Source: QUBU01 sp014337915 (lineage in GTDB: Bacteria > Pseudomonadota > Gammaproteobacteria > Steroidobacterales > GCA-2729495). Taken from it: a DNA stretch of 64,000 nt. The stretch is from positions 30,315 through 94,314 of the forward strand of contig SZOW01000012.1 in the NCBI GenBank assembly GCA_030263395.1, in the 5' to 3' direction. A program made the position numbers and the translations under genes. The notes beneath the pieces were generated by a model. That model searched no databases. It had not been told where the DNA came from and worked only from the letters and a program-made list of their open reading frames with translations. Shown here piece by piece: positions 1 to 8,052 of the stretch; positions within the stretch are counted from its first letter, which is position 1, and the number at the start of each line of letters is the position of its first letter.

Positions 1-500
1 CGCGCCAGTTCGTGTACCTGCGCATGCAGCAGCGACTCCACCGGATTCACGCTGGCCATGACGTTGCGGTTGACATCGCCGCAGGCCGCAATGGAATCCA
101 CCAGCTCGGCGTTCATGGCGGCGATCGTGGCCTTGAGGTCGCGCTTGACGATGCCGTGCAGCTGCACCGTCTGGCGCGTGGTCAGGCGCAGGCTGCCGTT
201 GCCATAGCGGCGCGCAAGACCGGCCAGCGCCAGCCACTGGCGTGGCGTGCACACGCCGCCTGGCAGGCGGGTGCGCACCATGAAGCTCCAGGCGGGCTCG
301 AGCTTCTGCCGCGCGCGCTCCTCGCGCAGGTCACGATCGTCCTGCTGGTAGCTGCCGTGGAACTTGATGAGTTGCCGGTCGGGCTCGCGCAGGCCGCCGG
401 TGGTCGCATCGGCCAGGCTCTCGACCAGCGTGCCGCGCAGCAGGCGGCTGGAGCGCTTGATGCCCTCGACCGGGGACTCGCCGCCCATGTCAATAGACAT
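1..500 (-). CDS. cysI: Sulfite reductase hemoprotein beta subunit, N-terminal part (cut by window edge)
   Basis: Reads leftward from an ATG at 500 and leaves the window, so only about 166 N-terminal residues are visible. They match the sulfite/nitrite reductase ferredoxin-like domain: an N-terminal SSRLLRGTL segment, then KFHGSYQQDDRD, then LRLTTRQTVQLHGIVK, a siroheme-reductase signature, and CGDVNRNVMASVNP. The enzyme reduces sulfite to sulfide with siroheme and a 4Fe-4S cluster whose cysteines lie beyond the visible part. The start codon overlaps the end of cysJ by 11 bases, so the two subunits are translationally coupled. Confidence 0.93.
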   Translation of the reverse strand, partial: MSIDMGGESPVEGIKRSSRLLRGTLVESLADATTGGLREPDRQLIKFHGSYQQDDRDLREERARQKLEPAWSFMVRTRLPGGVCTPRQWLALAGLARRYGNGSLRLTTRQTVQLHGIVKRDLKATIAAMNAELVDSIAACGDVNRNVMASVNPVESLLHAQVHELA

Positions 501-2277
501 CCCGCAGGTAGCGGCCATCGGCCGCCAGCCCAGTGAGCCACTCGCCGGCCTGGTCCGCATCCATGCCACCGTGACTGGCCGCGATGTCGAGCAGCGCCGC
601 ATGTACATCGGGCGCCATGAACCTGGCATCGCCGCAGACATAGAGCGATGCGCCACCGGCCAGCCAGGCGTAGAGCTCCGCGCCGGCTTCCCGCAGGCGC
701 TGCTGCACGTGGATCTTTTGCGGCTGGTCGCGGGAGAAGGCCACGTCCAGCCGATGCAGCGAGCCCCGGCGCAGGGCGTCCTGCCACTCGACCTGGTAGA
801 GGAAATCCTCGCGTAGCGTGCGTCCGCCGAAGAACAGCCAGTTGCGGCCGCTGGCCCCCGTGGCCTCGCGCTCCTGCAGGAACCCACGGAATGGCGCCAC
901 GCCGGTGCCCGGGCCGATCATGATGATGTCGCGGGTCGTATCGGCGGGCAGCCGGAAGCGTGCGTTGGGCTCGATCCAGAGGGCCACTTCCGCCGCCTCG
1001 CCCTGGGCTGCAAGGAAACCCGATGCCGCGCCCGGCGCCAGCACCCGGTCGCGGTCGCTGCCGACCAGCGCCACCGTGAGGTGCACCTCGTCGCCCACCG
1101 CCGCCGGGCTCGATGCCGCCGAATACACGCGCCCGGCCACCGGCCGCAATGCCGCCACCAGTGCCGCGGCATCCCAGCGGGCGGGCCAGCGCTCGAGTAC
1201 GTCGGCCACCTGCGATCCGGCAGTGAACGCCTCGAGCGGCGCCGGATTCCGGCCATCGAGCAACTCGCCCAGGTCCGCGCCGCTGCGCTCGGCCACCGCG
1301 GCCAGCAGCGGCCTGGCGATGCGCGTGATCTCCCGCTCCTCCCGCAGCCACTGCGCGAGGCTGCGCGTCGCACCCTGCAGCGTGACCGGCTCGCTGCCGG
1401 TCAGTCCCGTGGCCTGCAGCACGCGCTCGACGGCGCGCTCGGGATTGCGGTGCACCACGCCGATGGCGTCGCCCGGGCGGTACCAGCCGCCGAGGCCGGC
1501 CAGTGCGAGCTCGATATGCCGCACCTCGCGCAGCGACTCACGGCCGGAGATGCGCTGGTTGACGTATACCTCGGCGATCACGGGACTGCTGCGGCCGGGA
1601 ACCGCGGGAGCCGGGCTACCGACGCCGACCACAGGCGCCGTTGCGGCCGCCTGCCGCTTCAGCCCGTCGGGCACGCGCGCGAGCGCATCCTCGAGCCAGG
1701 GGGCGGCGAGGCGCTCGTAATCGACATCACAGTCCACCCGCGGCAGGAGCCGGCGTGCACCGAGCCGTGCCAGGCGCTCGTCGAGGACACGACCGGCCTC
1801 GCAGAACTTCGCGTAGCTCGAATCGCCGAGGGCCAGCACCGCGTACTGCAGCTCCGGGAGCTGCGGCACGCGCCGGCTGGCGAGGAATTCGAACAGCGCG
1901 CGCGCCTCCTCGGGAGGCTCGCCGTCGCCATGCGTGCTGATGATCACGTGCAGGAGCTTTTCGCCGGCCAGGTCGCGCGGCCGGTATTCGCCCGCCGTCA
2001 CCAGCCGGGCGCTGATGCCCGCCTGGCGTGCGCCCGCCAGCAGCCGCTCGGCCAGCTTGCGGCCGTTGCCGGTATGCGAGGCCGAGAGGATGGTGAGCGT
2101 ACTGGACGGGGCTGGGGCTGGTACAGGCACCGTGGCCGGTGCCGCGGCCGCAAGCCCCGCCAGGTAGCCCGATGCCCAGGCGAGCTGCTCGCGCCCGAGG
2201 CCACTGGCGAACTCGGCGAGGAGCGCCTGCTGGCGTGACGGCAGCGGATGCCCGGCAACTGGCGCGACCTGGTTCAT
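490..2277 (-). CDS. cysJ: Sulfite reductase [NADPH] flavoprotein alpha subunit
   Basis: 595 residues, the usual CysJ length. The FMN-binding flavodoxin domain spans about 60-205, with the phosphate loop SASHTGNGRK at about 65-74, STHGDGEPPEEA, and LALGDSSYAKFCE. An FAD-binding and NADP-binding ferredoxin-reductase module follows, with the C-terminal IGPGTGVAPFRGFLQER nucleotide site, YVCGDARFMAPDV, and the typical terminal RDVY. It passes electrons from NADPH through FAD and FMN to CysI in assimilatory sulfate reduction. It is the upstream partner of cysI in one operon. No cysH or cysG is visible. The ATG at 2277 lies 79 bases downstream of the def stop. Confidence 0.96.
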   Translation of the reverse strand: MNQVAPVAGHPLPSRQQALLAEFASGLGREQLAWASGYLAGLAAAAPATVPVPAPAPSSTLTILSASHTGNGRKLAERLLAGARQAGISARLVTAGEYRPRDLAGEKLLHVIISTHGDGEPPEEARALFEFLASRRVPQLPELQYAVLALGDSSYAKFCEAGRVLDERLARLGARRLLPRVDCDVDYERLAAPWLEDALARVPDGLKRQAAATAPVVGVGSPAPAVPGRSSPVIAEVYVNQRISGRESLREVRHIELALAGLGGWYRPGDAIGVVHRNPERAVERVLQATGLTGSEPVTLQGATRSLAQWLREEREITRIARPLLAAVAERSGADLGELLDGRNPAPLEAFTAGSQVADVLERWPARWDAAALVAALRPVAGRVYSAASSPAAVGDEVHLTVALVGSDRDRVLAPGAASGFLAAQGEAAEVALWIEPNARFRLPADTTRDIIMIGPGTGVAPFRGFLQEREATGASGRNWLFFGGRTLREDFLYQVEWQDALRRGSLHRLDVAFSRDQPQKIHVQQRLREAGAELYAWLAGGASLYVCGDARFMAPDVHAALLDIAASHGGMDADQAGEWLTGLAADGRYLRDVY

Positions 2278-2356
2278 GGGACGCGATGCTAGGGGGCCAG
2301 CCGCCGTCGCGGAACGACCGGCCTGTTATGCCCTCATAACCACGGCCACTGCCGGC

Positions 2357-2887
2357 TCAGGGAGGATGGCGCTCGAGTTCCCGCTCGAAGACCAGGCGAC
2401 GCATGTCCGTCATGCGATCGATGTACAGCCGGCCGTCGAGATGATCGAACTCGTGCTGGACGACGGTGGCGGGAAAGCCCCTGAGCTCGAGCTGCCGCGC
2501 CTCGCCCTGATCGCTGGTATAGCGCAGCCGCAAATGCTGCGGCCGCTCCACCCAGCCACGCAGCCCGGGCACCGACAGGCAGCCTTCCCAGTTGCCGGCG
2601 GTCTCCGGGCCGAGCACCTCGATCTCGGGATTCACGAATACGGTCAGCGGCATCGCCGCGAGTTCGCCATAGCGGGTAGGACCGCCCCGGAACTCGATCA
2701 GCGCCACCCGCAGCGACTCGCCCACCTGCGGCGCCGCCAGGCCGATGCCGCCATAATCGTGCAGCGTATCCACCATGTCGGCAATGAGGTGGCGAAATGC
2801 CGCAGTGCCGATCTCGCCCGGCGCCAGTTCGCGCGCCACCTGCCGCAGCAGCGGATGTCCCATGCGAAGCACGCGCCGGATCGCCAT
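2357..2887 (-). CDS. def: Peptide deformylase
   Basis: 176 residues, a normal length. It carries the three PDF motifs: GGIGLAAPQVG at 46-56, EGCLSVPG at 101-108 with the metal-binding Cys103, and QHEFDHLDG at 144-152 with metal-binding His145 and His149 and catalytic Glu146. It removes the formyl group from the N-terminal methionine of new proteins. It lacks the usual fmt neighbour and sits between cysJ and a divergent oxidoreductase, with only 30 bases between the divergent starts. This may be a second deformylase copy in the genome, which cannot be judged from the window. Confidence 0.95.
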   Translation of the reverse strand: MAIRRVLRMGHPLLRQVARELAPGEIGTAAFRHLIADMVDTLHDYGGIGLAAPQVGESLRVALIEFRGGPTRYGELAAMPLTVFVNPEIEVLGPETAGNWEGCLSVPGLRGWVERPQHLRLRYTSDQGEARQLELRGFPATVVQHEFDHLDGRLYIDRMTDMRRLVFERELERHPP

Positions 2888-2917
2888 GCCGGCAAGGATA
2901 GCGGCTAAGATACGTCG

Positions 2918-3931
2918 GTGGAAATCGATATCATTCTCAACGAATTCGCCTCGCCGCAGGCCGCGCTGGAGCTGGGCCTGATGGCCGAGCGCTACGGCGT
3001 GCGCGGCCTCTGGTCCGCGAACTACGCCTGGTCGCGGGACCCCTTCTTCACCCTATCGCTGCTGGCGGAACGCTCCTCGACGATTCGCATGGGCCCGATG
3101 GCCATCAGCCCGGCCGAACTGCATCCGCTGAAGATGGCGAACCTGCTGTTCTCGCTGAACGAACTTTCCCGTGGCCGCGCCATGATCATGGTGGGCGGCG
3201 GCGGCGCGGTGCTGCAGGCCATCGGCGGCAAGCGCGAGCGCATGGTGCGGGGCGCGCGCGAGTGCATTGAAATCCTCAAAAGCGCCTCGCCACTGCAGAC
3301 GCTCAACTACAAGGGCGAGATCTGGAAGGTCTGGGGCTATCGGCCGACCTGGCATACGGACCCGCCGCCACTGGTCTATTTCGGCTCGAACCATCCACAG
3401 AGCCGCCGCATGGCGGTCCGGCACGCCGATGGCCTCATCACCAGCGACTTCGTCGTACCGCTCATGAAGACGTTCGTTGCCGATGCCCGGGCCGAGATGC
3501 TCGCCGCGGGCCGTGATCCCACCAGCTTTCGCTTCAGCAATTTCTGGGCCTGGCACATCAAGGCGGATGCCGCGGCGTCCTTCGCCGAGGCGCGGCGCGA
3601 GCTGATGCTGCGCGGCTGGCTGCGCGACAAGTATTTCGCGCCGTTCCTCGACGCGGATGAACTCAGAGTCATGCGTGCCCACGAGAAGGACTTCCTCAAT
3701 GCCTTCCTGCGCCGTAGCGACCGCATCGAGAACGTGCCGGCCGGGCTGGTGGACAAGATGGTGCGCAACATCTCCTTCGCCGGCGGCCTGGACCAGATCG
3801 ATGCCGCCATCGGGACGCTGCGGGCCTTTGCCGCCGCCGGCCTCACCGAAATCGCCATCCGCGTGCACGACGATCCGGCCGATGCGCTGAAGCTGATTGG
3901 CGAGCGCGTCATCCCGGCGCTGCGGGCCTGA
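2918..3931 (+). CDS. LLM-class (luciferase-like) flavin- or F420-dependent oxidoreductase
   Basis: 337 residues from a GTG start at 2918. The TIM-barrel luciferase-like monooxygenase fold is suggested by the N-terminal MEIDIILNEFASPQAALELG and LWSANYAWSRDPFFTLSLLAERSSTIRMGP, by a glycine-rich GRAMIMVGGGG segment, and by the closing region on tetrahydromethanopterin-reductase-like lines (LDQIDAAIGTLRAFAAAGLTEIAIR). The family uses FMN or F420 as cofactor; the substrate cannot be told. The stop overlaps the next gene's ATG (TGATG at 3929-3933), so the two are coupled. Confidence 0.8.
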   Translation: MEIDIILNEFASPQAALELGLMAERYGVRGLWSANYAWSRDPFFTLSLLAERSSTIRMGPMAISPAELHPLKMANLLFSLNELSRGRAMIMVGGGGAVLQAIGGKRERMVRGARECIEILKSASPLQTLNYKGEIWKVWGYRPTWHTDPPPLVYFGSNHPQSRRMAVRHADGLITSDFVVPLMKTFVADARAEMLAAGRDPTSFRFSNFWAWHIKADAAASFAEARRELMLRGWLRDKYFAPFLDADELRVMRAHEKDFLNAFLRRSDRIENVPAGLVDKMVRNISFAGGLDQIDAAIGTLRAFAAAGLTEIAIRVHDDPADALKLIGERVIPALRA

Positions 3932-4995
3932 TGCCGGGCAACCACCTGTTCCAGCCACTGTTCGCCGGACCGCTCGACATCGTCGGCGACGTCCACGGCG
4001 AGCTGGATGCCCTGCGCGAACTGCTCACGGTGCTCGGCTACCGCACCGATGGCCGGCACCCGGCGGGGCGCCGCCTGGCATTCATCGGCGACCTCGGCGA
4101 CCGCGGACCTGAAAGCCCTGCAGTCTTTGCGCTGGTGGCCGACCTCGTCGAGCGCGGCCTGGCGCAATGCCTGCTCGGCAACCACGAGCTCAACATCCTG
4201 CGCAATGCGCCCAAGGAAGGCAACGGCTGGTTCTTCCCCGACGACCACGATGCCGCGCTCGGGCGTTTCAGCGATGCAGCGCGCGCCAGCGACGCCGACC
4301 GCGCCGCCATCCGCGCCTTCCTCCCCACGCTGCCGGTGGTGCTCGAGCGGGCGGACCTGCGCCTGGTCCACGCCGCCTGGGACGACGCGGCGCTGGCCCT
4401 GCTGCGCGAATGCCAGGCCGCCACGCTGGCCATTTGTGCCGCATACGACCGGCGCAGCCATGAAGTCGCCAGGGAAAGCGGCCTCGGGCAGCGGGCCAAG
4501 GAGGAATGGCGCGAATACCAGCAGCAGCTGACCGACCCGCAGGCGGCACCGCCACTGCTGGAGAACCTCGGCCGACTGGATTCGCTCGAGCAGATGGCCA
4601 ACCCGCTGCGCATCGCCACTTCGGGTCCGGAGCTGCTGGCTGCGGCGCCGTTCTTCGCCGCGGGCAAGTGGCGCATGGTGGACCGTGGCCGCTGGTGGGC
4701 CCACTACCGGCATGAGGTACCGGTGATCATCGGCCACTACTGGCGCTGGCCGACACCCGAGCTGCGCAAGGCCTTCACCCGCGGCGAACACGACCTGTTC
4801 GACGGTGTGGCCATCGACCGCTGGCTTGGGCCCAGGCAGAACGTCTATTGCGTGGATTTCGGCGTCGGCGCCCGCTACAAGGAACGCGCCCAGGGCAGCA
4901 GCCGATTCCGGACCCGACTTGCCGCGGTACGCTGGCCGGAACGCGAGGTGGTCACCGATGACGGCGTACGCCGGCCGCTGCAGCCCCCGGCCTAG
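3931..4995 (+). CDS. Metallophosphoesterase (calcineurin-like, Shewanella-type/PP2A-like)
   Basis: 354 residues with the metallophosphoesterase signature: GDVHGE at 19-24 (Asp20, His22), GDLGDRGPES at 53-62, and LGNHELN at 82-88 (Asn84, His85). A later conserved HYWRWP and the Asp/Gly-rich C-terminal CVDFGVGARYKER complete the fold. It is a cytosolic dinuclear-metal phosphatase with no signal peptide. Substrate is unknown; relatives act on diadenosine polyphosphates or phosphoproteins. The start codon overlaps the stop of the upstream oxidoreductase. Its own stop overlaps that of the opposing gene by three bases. Confidence 0.85.
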   Translation: MPGNHLFQPLFAGPLDIVGDVHGELDALRELLTVLGYRTDGRHPAGRRLAFIGDLGDRGPESPAVFALVADLVERGLAQCLLGNHELNILRNAPKEGNGWFFPDDHDAALGRFSDAARASDADRAAIRAFLPTLPVVLERADLRLVHAAWDDAALALLRECQAATLAICAAYDRRSHEVARESGLGQRAKEEWREYQQQLTDPQAAPPLLENLGRLDSLEQMANPLRIATSGPELLAAAPFFAAGKWRMVDRGRWWAHYRHEVPVIIGHYWRWPTPELRKAFTRGEHDLFDGVAIDRWLGPRQNVYCVDFGVGARYKERAQGSSRFRTRLAAVRWPEREVVTDDGVRRPLQPPA

Positions 4996-5906
4996 AGTGC
5001 CTCGGCCTCGACGCTGGCCTTCTCCGCTTCATTCGCTTCGCGCAGCTTCTGGATCACCTCGTCATAGTACGGGCGGTCCTTGAGGCTGGCGTACTCGCCG
5101 GGGAAACACACGGCGGTGATGTCGGCCGCGACCGGGGAGATATTCGACAGCGTCACCGCGCAGCGCGTGCCGCTGGGCAGGCGGGTGTTGTCGATCACCG
5201 GGAAATCGTAGAAGCCGACGGTGAAGCTGGCGCGGGACTCCGGGACTTCCTCGCGGCCATCGGGGGAAGTGACCTTCATGCGCACCGTCAGTTGCTGCTG
5301 CTCGAGGTCGACCTTGAGCACCCGCAGGCCGACCTCGGTGGTTTCCCTGCGCACCGTGACCGTCTCGGGCTCCAGGGCGATCCCGCCGGCGCCGGCCGCC
5401 GCCAGCTCCTCGAAATCCACCGAGCGGCGGAAGCTCTTGCCGTGGCCCTCCAGCGCGAACAGCTGCTTGGCATTGATCTCGCGCGCCACACGGTTGATGC
5501 GCTGCAGGTAGTCGCCGCGCTCCGGGTCGGCGGATTTGCGCAGCCGCCGCTGCATCTCCAGGAACAGCGGCTTGAGGTTCAGCGAATCGTGGAAATTGTA
5601 GGCGAGCAGTTCCAGGTTCAGGACCTTGGCCGACAGGTCATCGCCCTTCGGCTCCAGGAACGAGGCGATGATGGAAACGAACATGTCCTTGCGCAGGCTC
5701 GACTCCGCCTCCTCGCGCCGGCTCATCAGCTCGGAGTACAGCCGCGCGTTGGTGTCCACGGACTGGCGCCGCTCCAGCAGCTGCGAACCCTTCATGCCGA
5801 CGAAGGCTACCGCGAAAGCCGTGAGCAGGCCGCCGAGCGGATGCAGGACGATGGCAATCTTGTCCCAGAAATCCTTTTTCTTCGGTTCCTCGGCCATGCC
5901 GGTCAA
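4992..5906 (-). CDS. Hypothetical membrane-anchored protein with cytoplasmic-type coiled region
   Basis: 304 residues, not recognised. One hydrophobic segment at about 20-45 (IAIVLHPLGGLLTAFAVAFVGM) is followed by a charged helical region (LLERRQSVDTNARLYSELMSRREEAESSLRKDMF) and a mixed alpha/beta C-terminal half with a beta-rich part (FTVGFYDFPVIDNTRLPSGTRCAVTLSNISP). It looks like a single-pass protein. Its ATG overlaps the stop of the upstream secreted gene by four bases (5903-5906), so the two form a coupled pair that may act together in the envelope. Confidence 0.6.
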   Translation of the reverse strand: MTGMAEEPKKKDFWDKIAIVLHPLGGLLTAFAVAFVGMKGSQLLERRQSVDTNARLYSELMSRREEAESSLRKDMFVSIIASFLEPKGDDLSAKVLNLELLAYNFHDSLNLKPLFLEMQRRLRKSADPERGDYLQRINRVAREINAKQLFALEGHGKSFRRSVDFEELAAAGAGGIALEPETVTVRRETTEVGLRVLKVDLEQQQLTVRMKVTSPDGREEVPESRASFTVGFYDFPVIDNTRLPSGTRCAVTLSNISPVAADITAVCFPGEYASLKDRPYYDEVIQKLREANEAEKASVEAEAL

Positions 5907-6253
5907 CGCCGCCGGGCCGCGAGCTTGCCGTCCTTCCGCTCGAGGACAACATCCGCCTGCGCCGCGTCCTCGTAGGAGGCCACGCTCATGCTCGCCGCTT
6001 CACCCTTGTAGGTGATGGTGAGGGTGCATTTCCCGGTTTCGGCAACCACCAGGTGATAGCTGCCGGCCTTGTCGGTCTGCACCGCCGGGTAGGTCTTGCC
6101 ACCGCAGGAGGCAGCAACCGCGGTGCCCTCACCCACGGCGGCACCGTCGAAGCTGATCTTGCCGTAGATTTCCCCGGCCGCGGCGAGGGCCGGCAGGGCC
6201 AGTGACAGCAGCAGCGTGAGGCCACGGACGGCGGCCGTTTCATTCTTGTTCAT
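5903..6253 (-). CDS. Hypothetical secreted protein with CnaB/carboxypeptidase-regulatory-like fold
   Basis: 116 residues from the ATG at 6253; an upstream in-frame ATG at 6322 would precede the obvious signal peptide. The N-terminus is a Sec signal (LTLLLSLALPALAAAG). The mature part (GEIYGKISFDG, TDKAGSYHLVVAETGKCTLTITYKG) resembles one transthyretin-like beta domain, with two cysteines that could form a disulfide. It probably resides in the periplasm and is coupled to the following membrane-anchored gene. Function is unknown. Confidence 0.6.
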   Translation of the reverse strand: MNKNETAAVRGLTLLLSLALPALAAAGEIYGKISFDGAAVGEGTAVAASCGGKTYPAVQTDKAGSYHLVVAETGKCTLTITYKGEAASMSVASYEDAAQADVVLERKDGKLAARRR

Positions 6254-6318
6254 CGATGACTCTCTCCAGCCGGATTCCCCGGTGACTGCGCGCATCTTCC
6301 CCGACCCCCACTGGCGCT

Positions 6319-7206
6319 TCAAGGGCGATCCCGCCCGGCCGGCGCAGCTGCCACCGGCCAGGCCAGGCGCCCGGCCTGGTAGTCGGCGATGGCCTGTTCG
6401 ATCTCCTCGCGGCTGTTCATCACGAAGGGGCCGTACTGCACCACCGGCTCGCCAATCGGCTTGCCGGCCAGCAGCAGCAATCGCGCACCCGCCGCGCCCG
6501 CACGCAGGTCGACGCGATCCCCATCGGTGAGCAGGCTGGCAGCGCGCACTGGCAACGGCTGGTCCTCGCCCACGACAGCCGCGCCTTCATATAGATAGAG
6601 AAAGGCGTGGTGGCCCAGCGGCAGTGGCACCCGCAGCGCCGCGCCGGCAGGCAACCGCAGGTCGAAGTACTGCGGCGCTGTGGACAGGCCGCCGATGGGC
6701 CCAGCATGGCGCAGGCCGTCCTGCTCGAAGGTACCGGCGATGACCCGCGCCTCGCCGCCACCGGCCAGTGGAACCACGGGAATCCGCGCCGCCGCAATGT
6801 CCTGCCAGGCAGCCGCCTTCATCTTTTCCTTCGCGGGCAGGTTGATCCACAGCTGGAAGCCGCGCAGGCGCCCGGACTCCTGCTGCGGCATCTCGGAGTG
6901 GATGATCCCGCGCGCCGCGGTCATCCACTGGACGTCGCCCGGCCCGAGGTCACCGCGGTTGCCGAAGCTGTCCTCGTGGCGCATGTGGCCGTCGAGCATG
7001 TAGGTCACGGTCTCGAAACCCCGGTGCGGGTGCGAGGGAAAGCCGGCGATGTAGTCACCGGGGTCGTCGGAGAAGAATTCGTCGAGCATCAGGAACGGAT
7101 CGAAGCGTTGGCCCTGGTGGCTGCCAAGGCTGCGATACAGCCTGACCCCGGCACCATCGGCGGCGGCAACGGCGGGAATCACGGTCTGGAGCTGGCGTGA
7201 AGTCAT
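6319..7206 (-). CDS. Pirin family protein
   Basis: 295 residues, a bicupin of normal pirin length. The N-terminal cupin has the metal-site motif FPSHPHRGFETVTYMLDG (His59, His61) and RGIIHSEMP (His103, Glu105), all four canonical ligands. The C-terminal domain carries GHHAFLYLYEGAAVVG. Pirins bind Fe or Ni; bacterial relatives such as YhhW are quercetin dioxygenases, others are regulators or redox sensors. The substrate here is unknown. It is transcribed toward the secreted gene at 5903-6253, with 65 bases between. Confidence 0.93.
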   Translation of the reverse strand: MTSRQLQTVIPAVAAADGAGVRLYRSLGSHQGQRFDPFLMLDEFFSDDPGDYIAGFPSHPHRGFETVTYMLDGHMRHEDSFGNRGDLGPGDVQWMTAARGIIHSEMPQQESGRLRGFQLWINLPAKEKMKAAAWQDIAAARIPVVPLAGGGEARVIAGTFEQDGLRHAGPIGGLSTAPQYFDLRLPAGAALRVPLPLGHHAFLYLYEGAAVVGEDQPLPVRAASLLTDGDRVDLRAGAAGARLLLLAGKPIGEPVVQYGPFVMNSREEIEQAIADYQAGRLAWPVAAAPAGRDRP

Positions 7207-7318
7207 GGCAGATGCCCCCAGGAAAGCTCATCAGGCCAGAATGCCCCCAGATATGCCCCCAGAATGACGTGGCAACAAGGGGGCGACCCCAGGTTTCTGC
7301 AGCGACGATTACAAGCAA
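7207..7318. repeat. Three direct copies of ATGCCCCCAG downstream of tRNA-Ser
   Basis: The ten-base word ATGCCCCCAG occurs at 7212-7221, 7241-7250 and 7253-7262 on the plus strand. The spacer holds no gene I can support. It lies on the 3' side of the tRNA gene, where integrases commonly insert, so it may be a remnant of an excised or decayed element. No integrase is visible. Confidence 0.4.
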
Positions 7319-7336
7319 CCCCGCGTTCCACCGGGG
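7319..7336 (-). terminator. Possible terminator of tRNA-Ser
   Basis: On the minus strand, 35 bases past the tRNA 3' end, CCCCG pairs with CGGGG around an eight-base loop and is followed by a moderately T-rich stretch. The stem is short and the T tract poor. Confidence 0.35.
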
Positions 7337-7371
7337 CTTTGTCGATTCCGGAATCCCCCGGGAGGGGTATT

Positions 7372-7459
7372 TGGCGGAGGGAGAGGGATTCGAACCCCCG
7401 TGACGTTTCCGTCCCACTGATTTCGAGTCAGGGCCGTTTAGCCGCTCCGGCATCCCTCC
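7372..7459 (-). tRNA. serU-like: tRNA-Ser (anticodon CGA)
   Basis: An 88-base cloverleaf reads leftward from GGAGGGA at 7459 to the encoded CCA at 7372-7374. The acceptor arm GGAGGGA pairs with TCCCTCC, with discriminator G. The anticodon loop CTCGAAA gives anticodon CGA at 7423-7425, decoding UCG. A long variable arm, as expected of class II serine tRNAs, follows, then the T arm containing GGTTCGAATCC. The small reading frames over it are artefacts. Confidence 0.96.
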
Positions 7460-7543
7460 GTGGCATGCAGGACGCGGAATTATAGGCGGCTCGCGGCTGG
7501 CCGCCAGCCGTTTCGCGCCTGGGCGAGGCTGCCCTCAGTTGCC

Positions 7544-7861
7544 TCAGCCCTGATCAGCCAGCCGGGCCAGCGCCTGGAAAAACTCCCCGGGGCGGCTGAT
7601 GGCACCGCGATTGCGGGCATTGGGATCCACCGAGCAACCGGAGGCGGTCGGCGCGTTCTGTTCAACCTCGCTGGCGGTCTCCATGCGATAGAACGTGAAC
7701 CAGTTCTCCAGCGGCAGGGGCTCGCCATGGCGCCCACTCTCATAGTAGTGGCGGTAGGCCTGGTAACGGCCGAACACGAGGCGCACCTCGGCCGGATCGA
7801 GGTCCTGGGCGCGGCACCAGTCCTCCCAGCTCAGGGTCCCTGCGCTGTCGGTCGCGGTCAT
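7544..7861 (-). CDS. Hypothetical protein (about 105 residues)
   Basis: From the ATG at 7861 (an in-frame ATG at 7882 is also possible) a compact, probably cytosolic protein is encoded. It is rich in aromatic and charged residues: LSWEDWCRAQDLDPAEVRLVFGRYQAYRHYYESG and LENWFTFYRM. There is no signal peptide or membrane segment. I do not recognise the family. It is the first gene to the left of the AT-rich divergent intergenic region shared with mltF. Confidence 0.6.
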   Translation of the reverse strand: MTATDSAGTLSWEDWCRAQDLDPAEVRLVFGRYQAYRHYYESGRHGEPLPLENWFTFYRMETASEVEQNAPTASGCSVDPNARNRGAISRPGEFFQALARLADQG

Positions 7862-7902
7862 GGTCGTACACCCCAACAGCAAGGATGCTCATAACTAACG
7901 GG

Positions 7903-7952
7903 ATTATATAGATTCTGTATGTTATTGATATTAGTAACCATATACATAATAC
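7903..7952. promoter_or_regulatory. AT-rich divergent promoter region
   Basis: In this very GC-rich window the stretch 7890-7975 is strikingly AT-rich. On the plus strand TTGATA (7925-7930) and TAATAC (7947-7952) are spaced by 16 bases, a plausible sigma70 promoter for mltF. On the minus strand a perfect TATAAT minus-10 (7903-7908) faces the small hypothetical gene, without a good minus-35. Confidence 0.5.
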
Positions 7953-8052
7953 CCGGTCGGATAATGGTGACCTGTTCCAATGGCCGGGCCAGTGGTGGGC
8001 ATGGTAACGTCTGCCCCGCGTCTGGGCCAAACCGTCAGGGACGACCCTGCGG

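Noticed and set aside
7055..7453. 132-residue frame over the tRNA-Ser gene and pirin start
   Set aside because: It starts inside the tRNA gene and its first residues are the translated tRNA; a known type of false gene.
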